The notes beneath the pieces were generated by a model. The model was not told the DNA's origin and made no database searches. It saw nothing but the letters and a program-made list of their open reading frames with translations. A program made the translations under genes and the position numbers. DNA of 64,000 nt, taken from NCBI GenBank assembly GCA_014925825.1, contig JACGCK010000087.1, positions 1 to 64,000 on the forward strand. The letters are read 5' to 3'. Below, piece after piece: positions 8,386 to 19,014 of this stretch; position 1 is the stretch's first letter; the number at the start of each line of letters is the position of its first letter. The DNA comes from Pholiota molesta (taxonomy: Eukaryota > Basidiomycota > Agaricomycetes > Agaricales > Strophariaceae).

Positions 8386-11267
8386 ATGGCGTCCGCGGTC
8401 CCAGTCGAGTGCCAAATGCCCGGAGAAGGATACGACTTCCAGGATGTCACCGCCCTCTTCGTCGCGGCTGCTGCAGGTACTGTCGCGCATCGATTCTTCA
8501 TCTCGACGCGATGACGCTGATTGTGGTGTTGGTTTTGCGCGCAGAGATGCAGCCTGATAATGTTATTTTTATGGACGGCTTCACGTTGCATGAGTCCATG
8601 AGCGCTCTTGAGGTCGGTTAGACGTGGTCGTGTTGGGCGAGCGCCTACTGAACTCCTTGGCAACATTGTAGATCGGCGAACCTCGTCTGGACAGTGGCAT
8701 CATTGTGCAAGAGCAACTCAGGCCACCATTTGATTCCACTGCCCTTCTTTTGCCCGAGGAAGTATGCTGGGTCCTGGACCGGGCGCTGGCGTATGAGGTG
8801 CCTTTTCTCCTTGATACCTATCAAATTTAAGATTAATTATTTGACTGAATAGACTGAATTTCACGCCGGAAATTTTCTTGCTCATACCGTCCACACCTTA
8901 CTCTACGTTCATCACCTACATGATATTGATCCCGAAATGATATCGCTGTCTACTTCTCAAGGCGATCCTGATCGACCAATCGAATTGGTCACAGTGGTGC
9001 TAAGAGCTGCTGTCCAGGGTCTGTTGAAGTGCTGTGACATGGCGTGGAGGGAGCTGGCTAGAGGCGGTGCCTATGATGTTCGTCCTTTTCTTTTCATAAA
9101 AAGTTTCGACTAAACTTTGGCAGACAGAAGATTGGCAAAGCGATAAATGCGATGTTCTTCTTCTTGAAGGAATGCCTGTAGCCTTCGCTGTTTCTCAACT
9201 TGATGATGCGATGGGATGGCTCTTCCAAGCTACTGAGAGTGCGTCCTGTCTTTCTCTTATCTTTAAAGTTCTTTCTGAATTATATTTAGTTCCTGCACGT
9301 TGGAGAGCAGCACTACGGGCAAGGTTGCTTCTTCGTAAAGTGCGCAATCCTTATCTAACAGACAAAACACGCGCCCAGCTGAAGCCATATCTTTCAGAGT
9401 CTTCTTCAAGTCATGAGCACTGAACCCACCAAAGATCGATTCGAATTCCAGCGCCTAGTCTTTTCGGCCAAAGAGCATCTCGCTGCAGTCGAAGCCAGTC
9501 CCCCTGTAGAATGTGGGGATGACTCCCCAGCAGCGCTGGCTTTCGATCCTTACATTGGGCGAAGGCTGCAAACCGCGACGCCCATCCGCGTCATTCCTCC
9601 GCCATCATTCGAACAAACCTGTAAGACGGTTGGTCAGTTCTTAGATGGCCTTCAGGAGGTGGGCCTCCTCGAAACGGTGGAAGATCTAAGCACATGGCAG
9701 GTACGATCGAAATCATATTTCATTTAGGAACATTCCTTGACTCTAGTTCTTGACGTCAGGCCGTAGGTGACCTTCGCCTATGGCTGCCTAATCCACCTTT
9801 CCGTACTGCGTATTTGCGCTCGCTGGCACAAGTAAGTATCTTTAACTCTTCATTGTTAACTTCCAACAATGTTCTGATTGCTTTAAAGACGACGTTTTAC
9901 GACGGATTCTTAGTAATGCACAAACATTCCTTCGAATGGATGGTCAATCGCGTCTTTTATGAAACCGTTGGGTGTAAATATGACTGGATAGCAGCTGCTA
10001 TTATTGATAGGTGGATAGGCGAAGATGATCCACCTCTGAAAAGGGTGGAACGCAGTTTATCCAAGGTACACATCATCACTTCATCGCTTGCAGACGGAGG
10101 AGCTGATGGCAGATGACCTCTAGCTGATAACGCCTCACTTCAGAGCATTGTGGTATAATCCTCCAAGACGGCGCCGTCATTTCATGAAGGCGTTGGTGGA
10201 ATGGCACGGGCTTTATGATGCCCTTGTACAAATTAGAGATAATCTTGACTTAGAAGTACGCCTGTCCTCTCTGACTTCACATTTCAGTTCATGCAACGAT
10301 CGCTGACGCTATCTCTGCAGGATCTTCCTCCAAATCATCTTCTGGCGCAGCTGCCTACTGTCGCCTTGCTGTGGCGGCTTTCTATCGTTCGCGAGGTCGT
10401 TTTATCCGGCTTCCAATTAGAGTTGTATGCCCCTGGGGAGCGAGCATTTGCCTATTGGTACGCCGCTCAGGTCATCGAGGCGCACTTAAACTGCCTCGAT
10501 AATATATTGCCCGTCGTACAAAGAGGTGTTGCTCCTCATTGTCTTCTCAGATATTTATGTGCTCATTTGATGTGCTTAGGAACTCCGATGTACCAGGAAA
10601 TGGTATATCAAACCCAATTCCTCACCGCATTGCAGGCTCTCTGTAGCGTATCGTCCTTGGTACGTTCGTTCTCTCTCGAGACTCATTCCATTGGCTCATC
10701 ATTTCCGAGCAGATCTCCATGCCTTTGATGTCGTTTGACTGGGACAGAACGCGGCCCAACTTCTTCCGCCGCTACAAGTGGGCCTTCAGAGCTGAATACG
10801 ACGCTTTTGAGAGCCCCGTAGTCGCTCCTCCCGAACTCCATGAGTTCATCCGAATATGCGGATATCTCCTCATGGTGCGCTACCTCCGTCTCGCCATCTT
10901 GAAGGCATAGATATGCTGACCATTCCATTCGTGAACTAGGAGGACGATCCCGTCCCAACGCACTATATCGACCTTGCACGGTCCATTCTGCATGGCCTCA
11001 TCGACGCCCACGATACGGGCGGATGGGCGGGCCTATGGGCCCCTGATCGGATGCAGGTGCGCGCATCAGATGAACTTGTGGATGGTATTTTTTTGCTGAC
11101 CGGATGGCATCTAGCTCGCGCGTAACTTGATTTCCGTCTGCGATAGGCTCAGCGACCTCCCTAGGACCTCCGACGCGATGGCGGGCTTCGATGCTAAAGC
11201 GCTGAAGTGGGACCCGGCGGTGCATCCGTGGTTTCCCTACTTGGAACCTGCTCAGACGAGGACTTGA
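8386..11267 (+). CDS. MAK10: NatC N-terminal acetyltransferase subunit MAK10/NAA35
   Basis: Auxiliary subunit of NatC, which acetylates N-terminal Met before hydrophobic residues and anchors the enzyme to ribosomes. Fourteen exons in consistent phase give 709 residues: 8386-8476, 8545-8612, 8672-8797, 8853-9077, 9124-9238, 9290-9339, 9398-9700, 9760-9831, 9889-10065, 10124-10255, 10321-10659, 10713-10874, 10940-11056, 11115-11267. Family landmarks in order: YDFQDVT near residue 16, the GEPRLDSGI segment corresponding to the MDPKMDAGM motif, [10 protein letters not shown], and [12 protein letters not shown] followed by YWY. Exon 6 is 50 nt. The acceptor at 10123 was chosen because the CAG at 10141-10143 would break the frame. 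Confidence 0.92.
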
Positions 11268-11796
11268 TTCGTGATGGGACGGACGTTGGGAAGTATCTAA
11301 TTCTATTTATCTGATTCTGCGACAGCAGTGGTCGTCGCATGAGGTTCCATGCATTCATGTGGCTGGTTCGTCAGAAGTTTCAAGAATCGTGCGTGGACGG
11401 TGGAGGCGAAGATCCTCCAAATTAGGCATTCTGGTTTCCCGATATGGACACATGTTGACACTTCGGTGGGAGAATTACTTGCGATCGTCGCATTCGAAAT
11501 ATGGGCATTGTAGTTCGTGGTAGTTGTGTACTTGAAATTTGAAAAGCCGTGTTTGATTATACAAGAGAACGAATGCAATGGTGAAATGGCCTATGTTAGA
11601 TGAGTTTTAGAGTAAGTAGAGCACATATACTTATACAGGTTTATTGAGGTTGGCTATTCCATGGACTATGCCAACTGAAGACCACAAATCATAAGTAAAC
11701 AAGGCAGCAGCAACAGCGTATATCACATTTCAGAATCAAAACAGGGAAATACAAAAACACAGGTACATGTAAGAATGTACAAAAAGGACTTTAAAT
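11268..11796. other. intergenic, 3' flanks of MAK10 and the secreted-protein gene
   Basis: No supported gene. About 11397-11545 is related, in inverted orientation, to 14150-14275. About 11650-11790 resembles the sequence downstream of the second secreted-protein paralogue (about 16070-16200). Confidence 0.6.
11397..11545 (-). repeat. diverged inverted repeat, left copy
   Basis: Reverse complement of this block aligns with 14150-14275. Shared tracts include ATATCGGGAAACCAGAAT followed by CCTAATTTGGA, and AAATTTCAAGT about 90 bases away. It lies just downstream of MAK10. Its nature (old transposon or copied 3' flank) is not clear. Confidence 0.55.
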
Positions 11797-12591
11797 TTAA
11801 AGTATGAGGAGAGCAAGAATAGCAGTGAAGCCGAGAGTGTCAAGGACAGCCGTAAGCGTAAGCAAGATGGGAATGAGGCCAAACAAGAGACCGGTAACGA
11901 GCCCGAGAGCGGTGTGAATGACGGCAGCAAGGAGGGTGCTGGTTGGCAAAAACGGATGAGCAAGAGAGCAAATCAAAAATCAACTGATGAACGTACCCAA
12001 TGGTGGCGACGAGAGGGAGAACAATTAGGCCCAGAGGGGTGCGTCCAACGACACCGACGACGAGCGCGAGCACGGTAAGGAGCAGCTGTACGCCGAGAGT
12101 AAGCATCATGCAAAGAAACCGATGAGCGTTATCAACTCACTTGAAGAACGGGGCCGACAACGGCCACAACGTCAACAGCGGACACGGAAGATTGAGCGGC
12201 GGTAGTGGGGCCCTTTGACATGGTCTGGAGCTGGCCGTGCGACGAGCTAAGGAGGTCGATAATGTTCTGGAGATTGGTCTGCAGGCTGTCTGCATCGACG
12301 TTGCTCGGATCGGCAACAGCGGTCTCTGCAAATATTGTTAAGTCAACATTCTGCAGGAGATCAAAAAATAACATAGGACTTACTCATGTTATTGATGAAG
12401 GGAGTCCCCTGGGTCGTCAAATCCTGGAAGATCTGAAGGACGGATGACTGTTGACGAGGAAGGAGTTCAGCATCGTCAGCCCTTGCGACAGCACCGACGG
12501 TGGCGCCGACATGGGCGACCGACGGAGCAGCGAGAGAGGAAGTCACGCAGATCAAAGATACAAAGAGGGTAAACACGCGAGAGTACATCAT
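11797..12591 (-). CDS. small secreted hydrophobic protein, paralogue A
   Basis: Unrecognised family, no function assigned. Four exons (12591-12384, 12325-12141, 12085-11997, 11938-11797) give 207 residues. The protein starts with a signal peptide (MMYSRVFTLFVSLICVTSSLA) and a short linker ending LLPRQ. A helical middle follows, with repeated Asn/Leu/Ser heptads (SLQTNLQNIIDLLSS). The C-terminal ~75 residues are very hydrophobic and hold two or three potential membrane helices. Intron positions and phases match paralogue B exactly; exons 2 (185 nt) and 3 (89 nt) are the same length in both. Two ATGs are adjacent at the start. A TATA-like box lies about 100 bp upstream. Confidence 0.8.
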
Positions 12592-12688
12592 GGCTGGGAT
12601 GCTAAAAATGTGGGGTATGTCAAGAGACAATGTCGATGAAGTGTCAGAATGGCAGAAGACACTGCAAGATGAGGACCTTGGGCCCACA

Positions 12689-12696
12689 TATTTATA
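12689..12696 (-). promoter_or_regulatory. TATA box of paralogue A
   Basis: TATAAATA on the minus strand about 100 bp before the ATG. A matching ATAAATA sits at the equivalent place upstream of paralogue B. Confidence 0.55.
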
Positions 12697-12699
12697 TTT

Positions 12700-15600
12700 T
12701 TTTCTCGGAAATGGGGAACGTAGGGACTCGGAGCTTGCAACAGATGCATGAGATTATTGAAGAGCGTCTGGTGTGTTTTTCGATGCAAAAAACACAGCAT
12801 CTTCTGCGCTCGAAATTAGAACTTCGCCTCCCACTCCACTGCTTGATCGCAGAGCCTCCGAGATGTTATTCCTGAGATAATTGCGAACTGGAAGATTGCG
12901 ATCCAGAGCCTAGAGGAAGAAGCTCTATGCCTGAGATTAAGATTTGGCCTCCCACTCCCTTCCCAGGGTGTCATCCTTTGAATAATTGCAACATCATTCA
13001 ACTCCAGTATCGCGAGTCAATTCGGTGAATCGTTGATGAATACTGGCGTTATATCTCCTTCTATATTAGCAAATAAAAACAAAAAGTGAACCCAAATGAT
13101 TTATGGAGGGCAACATGTATCATGATGCGATATATGAGGCTATGAGCTATGTAGCATATCATAGATTTGAGGCCTAGTAGAAAGAGAACTACAATTAGAA
13201 GCAATTAGAATGTGAAGGATGATACGGACCGAAATGTGACTATTGAAGGACTGCTAGGACTTCAGAGTTTACAGAGACCGATTTCTCCCAAGTAATACTA
13301 GACTTCTGTTGTTGCTTCTGCACTGGCAGAAGTGTCAAAGAGATTGTAGTGAGATACATCATGGTTATCAGGGTATGGCAGCTTTCCGAGACACAGAGGA
13401 GTGAAGAAACTTGCTAGCAGTGGGACATGCAAAGGAGACTGCCCTGGTCCGGACCCGGAAACGTAGTAAGTGGAGGATGTGCAAGCTCGCGCTATCTTGG
13501 CGCAAGCGTGCGTATGTGACATCGTGTGAGAACCGCGGATTGTAGCGGAAATTCTTGTCGGTCAAACCAATGTCAGACCCATTCAGTACGATAAGTGCGT
13601 CCCAGACTTTACAAAAATTTCTCAATGTTTCAAGGTACTGCGATTTTGTTTTCGGCATGAGATTAGCCGAGTTACAGTTATTGGAGAATTCAGTGAAAAG
13701 TGCAGATTCAATGCCGATATCAAAGGACACGAACGGCGATGAGAAGGATATTGGAGACGGAGAGGTCTGCGGATCAGAGCCACGCGGTAGTGATGCAAAT
13801 AGACGCGAAGAAATTTGAGCAAGGTTTGAGGGAAGAACTTGAAGTTATAATTAGGCTGTGGGTGATTCAGAGGCAAGAGTGGGACGCAGGTGGGACGAGT
13901 GAGGATTGAGTAGAGCCAAAAATGGAGTAACGAATAGAAAGTTGAAAGAAAAAAAAACACACTTTGACTAGTTTTCCAATCGCATTACGGGAATTATACG
14001 TTAAGCAGATCGGTAGCTTCGAAGTTAACCCAATCATAACATTAAATACGATAAGTTGATGCTTCCACCTTCTGAGCTGCAGCCATGACAAAGTCGTGGA
14101 CTTGGGGGCACAAACAATGAAGTTGAATATCATTAGACCAGCAGACCTAAATTTCAAGTTGACATAAAGCGCCGCTTTCTAAATACACGATTAGTATCGC
14201 GAACTCTTGAATGAACCCACCGGTGTGTCAATTTGTAACCATATCGGGAAACCAGAATTCCTAATTTGGACCGCGTGAAAGTTCCGTCTTCGCTTGCCCC
14301 TACGAAATGGCCCATTGACACTGATAAAATAGGCTCCATCACTATTGTAAGATCAGGTAAGTTAAAGTGGATACCTGAAGAAGTCCTGTCGTGAATTAGT
14401 TACTCGCCCGTGCAGATTCAAAGCAAAGAAACCAAGGGTGCACAACCAGGTCCTATTTCTGGGGTTTCACATCGAATCTAGCTTCGGAGGTTCTAAAAAG
14501 GTCTCTGAGCAGCGAGCTTGTCGCAATCGCAGACGGAAATTAACTTAGATTCGAGCTAGACCTCATTCCGTCAGAAAAGTACACCCGTAGTTATTCCATT
14601 TGTGTACCAGCATTCTATCAAGTTATCAGGTGTCCATAACTGGACCCATCCAGCAGCATCGTTAGCATCCATGAGACCACGCAAAATTTGTTGTACAAGG
14701 TCAATATAGCTAGTTGGGGCTGGATCGCTCTCCCGATTCATAACATATCTGGATCTTTGATATGATTAGACAGAAGTAGTGTACCATCTTGTACCATGAA
14801 AAGATACCGCATACATATCCGAATGAAGGCCACCACGGGATTCTCGAAGGCGCCATATTCGCCCACTTTTATCGACCAATCAATGGACGATGAGCGGGCA
14901 ATGAGCGGACATTGCCTAGTACTTATGTTCTGTAGGTTGTATATAGATATATCTCATAGATAATCTCTGAAAGGTTCGTACAGGTGGCGATCTTATCTGT
15001 AGACAATGTATGGGAATTATTTGTAGGATGTCCTGTGGGTAATTCATCCCAATATCAGATATCTGCATTTCCTCGAAAGTCGGAACGGAACGGTCCGTAA
15101 TTTAAGAGGTCGACAGCGATCGAAGCTTTCGGTCTTTTTTCTGAGGCGTTTACCTTGATATAAATTTTGTAGCTTCAGTTTTCTATTGCGGAATTAAACG
15201 GAGAAACCATGGAACTAAGTCAAATCTGATAAAGTATTCTCATATACTGTCAGTTTGTCAGATCGACACATCCCTCGACAATTGGACATTGATCCAGAAG
15301 TCGATTCGAAAGGAATGGTGCAATAGAGAGCAGCCGTGATGCCTTGTCGTGGAAATGAACTCTAAGTACACCGTGGAAGCCGATGTCGATGAGAATAGTC
15401 GCCAATACTGGTCCTAAATTCAATGCAGAGAAGCTCTAGTTCAGATAAATCTCGTGGCCAGCCTTCCATCGATAATCTCGTAATGGAAGAGAGGAAAAAT
15501 TGCATGTGTCGTCCTGATATTGTTGGCTGTTTGGGTGTGGGATCATGCAAGGTCGATGTATTCAGTGTCGTCCCCAATCGCAAAAGATGACTATATTTGT

Positions 15601-16206
15601 ACCATTACTTAACACGATCGGAGAGAAGCAGCGCACCATGAGAGATACGCATATTTGAGTGAATCGATCGAGTTCCGGATGCGCTACTATGGGGCTCGCA
15701 AGCACATCTGATTCAGCTCAGAACGTCCACCTGAGCACATGTCTTTTGCTAATGCCTTCATAGAATCACAGCCCCGTCTTGGAAGAAGGATTATACCACA
15801 ATGCTTCGAAGCAAGCAGTAATCAGCTACAGATCAAGTCCCATCAAATCGTGCCACTGTAAGTAAGGCAATCGAATTTGGTCTCAGATAATCGATAACCT
15901 GCGTTCAACCCTGTTCACTGTGGATGAATTATCTTCGCCTGTCCATCCATCGATAAGCCAGCTCCACATCAGTTATTTTTACGCTCAACGCTGCAACATG
16001 AAGTTGACTGCTCATTTGCATAAACTTCACCATTGAAAACGCAACGTTAAAAATGGCATTCCGCAGGTCATCAGATATTTCATGGACTTGACAATTAAAG
16101 ATCCCAAAAGATAAGTAGATAAGACAGCAGGAATAGCGGATATCACATTGCAGAGCGGGGTATACGACACGTGCACATGTAGGATGTAGAGAAGGAAAAA
16201 AGTAAT
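12700..16206. other. about 3.5 kb without a supported gene
   Basis: AT-rich spacer between the two secreted-protein paralogues. 12700-13010 is the duplicated upstream flank of paralogue A and also contains a phrase used twice (TTCGCCTCCCACTCC-like near 12822, and TTGGCCTCCCACTCC near 12945). 14150-14275 is the right copy of a diverged inverted repeat. Short open frames at 13298-13830 show no family motif or splice-linked continuation. I see nothing recognisable from 14350 to 16060. 16070-16200 is the duplicated 3' flank of paralogue B. Confidence 0.6.
14150..14275 (+). repeat. diverged inverted repeat, right copy
   Basis: Related in inverted orientation to 11397-11545. The best-kept part is CCATATCGGGAAACCAGAAT followed by TCCTAATTTGGA. 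Confidence 0.55.
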
Positions 16207-17083
16207 TTACTGGGGCGCGGGAATGAGGGCAAGGACAGCGTTGAAGTTGAGGATGCCGAAGGTGGGCACCAGCGAGGTCAGGGTGGGCACGAGGCCAGCC
16301 AGGAGGCCGGGGACGAGCTGGACGACGAGGCTGATGATGGAGCCGAGGAGAGTGCTAGGGAGAATATGAATGAGCAAGAAGTAGGCAGGGACATGTTAGA
16401 TGATCGACATACCCGATGGTCGCAACGAGAGGGAGAACGACGGTGCCCACGGGGGTGGAGCCGACCACGCTGACGACGTAAGCCAAAACGGTAACAAGCA
16501 ACTGCACAGAAGTTGTGAGTTTATGAAAATAAACATGCTAATTATAATCTTACTTGAAGGAAGGGGCCGACGATGGTCAAGATGTCGTTAACGGAAACAA
16601 CAGAGTTGACAGCGCCAGTGGGATCGTTGACAATGGCCTGGAGCTCAGATTGGGTGGAGGTCAGGATGGTGATGAGGTCGTTGAGGTTGGACTGGAGGAG
16701 CTGGGCGTTGACGTTGGACTTGTCGGCAGCAGCGGCCTCTAGAAACGCAATCGGTTCAGAAGGCTGACGGAGTACTGAACAACCTAAGACTTACTGCAGT
16801 TGTGGGCGGCGGGGGTCGCCTTGGAGGTCAAGCTTTGGAAAACTTGAGCGATGGAGAGCTGGTCGCGAGGAAGGACTCCATTGACGGGGACGACTCCGTT
16901 GGCCGCGGCGAGGGCACTACCAGCGGCGTTGCCAACGACGGGGGGGAGGGAAGGGATCGGGACGCCGGTGGAGGAGACGGCACCGTTTACTAGTCCAGTA
17001 ACATCGGGGGATGCAATAGGAGCAGCGAAGACGGAGGTCGCGCAGAGGGCAGACACGAGGAGGGTAAGCGAGCGAGCGAACAT
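16207..17083 (-). CDS. small secreted hydrophobic protein, paralogue B
   Basis: Paralogue of the protein at 11797-12591. Four exons (17083-16795, 16738-16554, 16501-16413, 16354-16207) give 236 residues. The signal peptide is MFARSLTLLVSALCATSVFA, and the linker is longer than in A and rich in Gly/Val/Pro. The rest follows A: a PRDQLSIAQVFQSLT motif, a helical Asn/Leu repeat region, then a hydrophobic C-terminus with Pro-Leu-Val-Ala turns. All three introns fall at the same positions and phases as in A. Secretion or membrane insertion is inferred; no catalytic or cysteine pattern suggests an enzyme or hydrophobin. A TATA-like box sits at 17185-17191. Confidence 0.8.
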
Positions 17084-17184
17084 CTTGAATGGGATGTTAA
17101 AAGAATGTGAGGTTTGTCAAAGACGAAGGTGAGGAAGTGTCAGATGGGGGAAGACAGTGAGGAAAGGGAGAGGTTGGGTCCTCA

Positions 17185-17191
17185 TATTTAT
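17185..17191 (-). promoter_or_regulatory. TATA-like box of paralogue B
   Basis: ATAAATA on the minus strand, about 105 bp before the ATG and in the same context (GGACC...CATATTTAT on the plus strand) as in paralogue A. Confidence 0.5.
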
Positions 17192-18012
17192 GTTATTTCG
17201 GAAAGGGGAAGGTGCGAGTCGGAGGTTGAACAGATACATGAGATCACTGGGCAGAGCTTCTAGCGCGTTTTGGTGGTGCGCAAAACATAACATCATTTGC
17301 GCTTGAAATTATATATCGGCTCCACGCTCCACTGCGCGTAGGTAACGACATGCATGAACCTGCATGGGCGTTGTTAGGCCGCCGGCTCACAGAGCTTCCG
17401 AGAGAGTCCTCGCCGAATTTTAGAATAATTGCGAAATGGCTCTGAGCGTAGAGCGTCATCCAACTCGAGTCTGGCGAGTTCAGCAGGAGATTCAAAGCTG
17501 AATAGCTGAATACTGGTATTTTGATAATTTTTTAGATCAGCAAAAATTGCCGACAAATGAATTCATTCTTGGTTGACGAACATGCTATGAGCTGGCAGGC
17601 CAGTGGCAGGCCATAGATCCTTCTTGGGAGGCACTACAGTTTAGGAGCAGTTCGCATATGAAAGTTAATTTGAACACAGAGAGTAAGAGATTTGATAACC
17701 GTAATATCGGTGTTAATATTCCGAGAAGGTCGAAGATCGCAGCAAAAAGAGAGTTCTGGAATCTGGATGTCAACGGAATTGGCCGCGGACTTCGCCGGAG
17801 AGCAGATCCGTTCTTCGGCCACGGGCCGTCGTTCTAATCAGCTGATATCGGAGTGCACAGTCGTCATCACTTGTACTTGAACGTCCAGAACCTGTCCAGA
17901 ACCCAGTGCGCCTTACCCTGGCTTACCAGTTACTGGCCACTTATCTCTCTGAATACAACCTAAATTTGTTTAACAACGTTTTGATATTCAAATAAGACCT
18001 CTGCCTCAACAG
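17192..18012. other. intergenic, includes duplicated promoter flank
   Basis: 17200-17500 resembles 12710-13010 upstream of paralogue A: shared pieces include CATGAGAT, GCGCT(C/T)GAAATTA and AATAATTGCGAA. Beyond 17500 I see no gene, repeat or motif I can support. Confidence 0.5.
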
Positions 18013-19014
18013 GTGCAAGACAAACATCAATATTCGATGCTGGAATCAAATGGAAGTAACTCTGCTACGACCGTCAACGGCGGCGGAACAGCCTCAGGTC
18101 AAACAAGGGCCCTACGACCGTTGACATCCAGGCAAGAGAGGAAGCTTGTCGATTATCTGGACGAGAACTTCCTCCAGCTAACCCGCAACTTCAAGAAACG
18201 GTCTGTCCACTCGCACTCTTTTTCCATCCCAGCTTTTCATACCAACAGTCGTCTCGTCGATTCGTCAGCACGGAGGAGTCGTCCAAATTGAAGACGCTCC
18301 CAGCGTACCTCGAAGAAAGCCGGCATCTTCTAGCGTTTATCTTGCAGATCCCGCCCGTAGACCCTTCAACGAGCCTCCGCATCTCGTACATGCTCCGTCT
18401 CACTGGAGACACGCTCAGTTCCATTCAGGGCTATAGGCTCGGGACGACGGACACTGACGTTCGCGCGATTCTCCAAGATCTCGTGGATTTTCTGGACGAC
18501 CTGGATCAGGCTTGGCTCGCGGTTCTGAAGGGACAGGTCTGGGATCCGACTTCGAAAGAAGGAGTCGACGTCGATCCCCCTGCCGAAGATACGATGGAAG
18601 TGGACTCGAACAATGATCAAGACACCATAAACAGCACTCCCACCCACTCGTCTCCATATAAATCCTCTCCACCAAGCCAGACGGACCTGACCCGGCTCAG
18701 GAGTCTCCTGCTCGCAGGCGAAGCCACTCTCGAAGAATGGCTGACAACGAGCGCGGTCTGGGCGGAGACACCGCCGAGGGAGTGGAGACCTCTCTATCAT
18801 GCTGGACCGCATGGGTCTCCTCCAGGATTTCGATGCGCTGTTCGTGCGCACCCTCGATCATCTAGGGGGTTTGGAGGCGATGTTGCGCGGAACGTTGTCG
18901 ATCCTGAGCCAGAGGCCCAGATGGAATGAAGCACGCGCTCTTCGACTTTTGACCGACGCCGCTGCTGTTGCTTTGGTTCGACGGAGAGATGAAGGATCCC
19001 AAAGATCGTCCTAG
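18013..19014 (+). pseudogene. conserved fungal protein of unknown function, frame broken
   Basis: I do not recognise the family. Exon 1 runs from ATG 18013 (or 18037) to 18204, then an intron with a weak GTCCAC donor, then a long exon from 18249. The protein is helical and leucine-rich: LTSRQERKLVDYLDENF, an LPAYLEESRHLLAFILQIPP block, and an acidic Ser/Pro linker. Near 18745 the frame must slip once to keep reading (EEWLT to NERGLGGDTAEGVE). Near 18798 it must slip again to reach MLDRMGLLQDFDALFVRTL and the stop at 19014. Each slip corresponds to one missing base, and no intron of plausible size explains them. Either the gene is a recent pseudogene or the assembly has indel errors. Confidence 0.55.

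Noticed and set aside
13298..13830. Short overlapping open frames on both strands
   Set aside because: No motif, no plausible splice partners, and typical chance length for this base composition.
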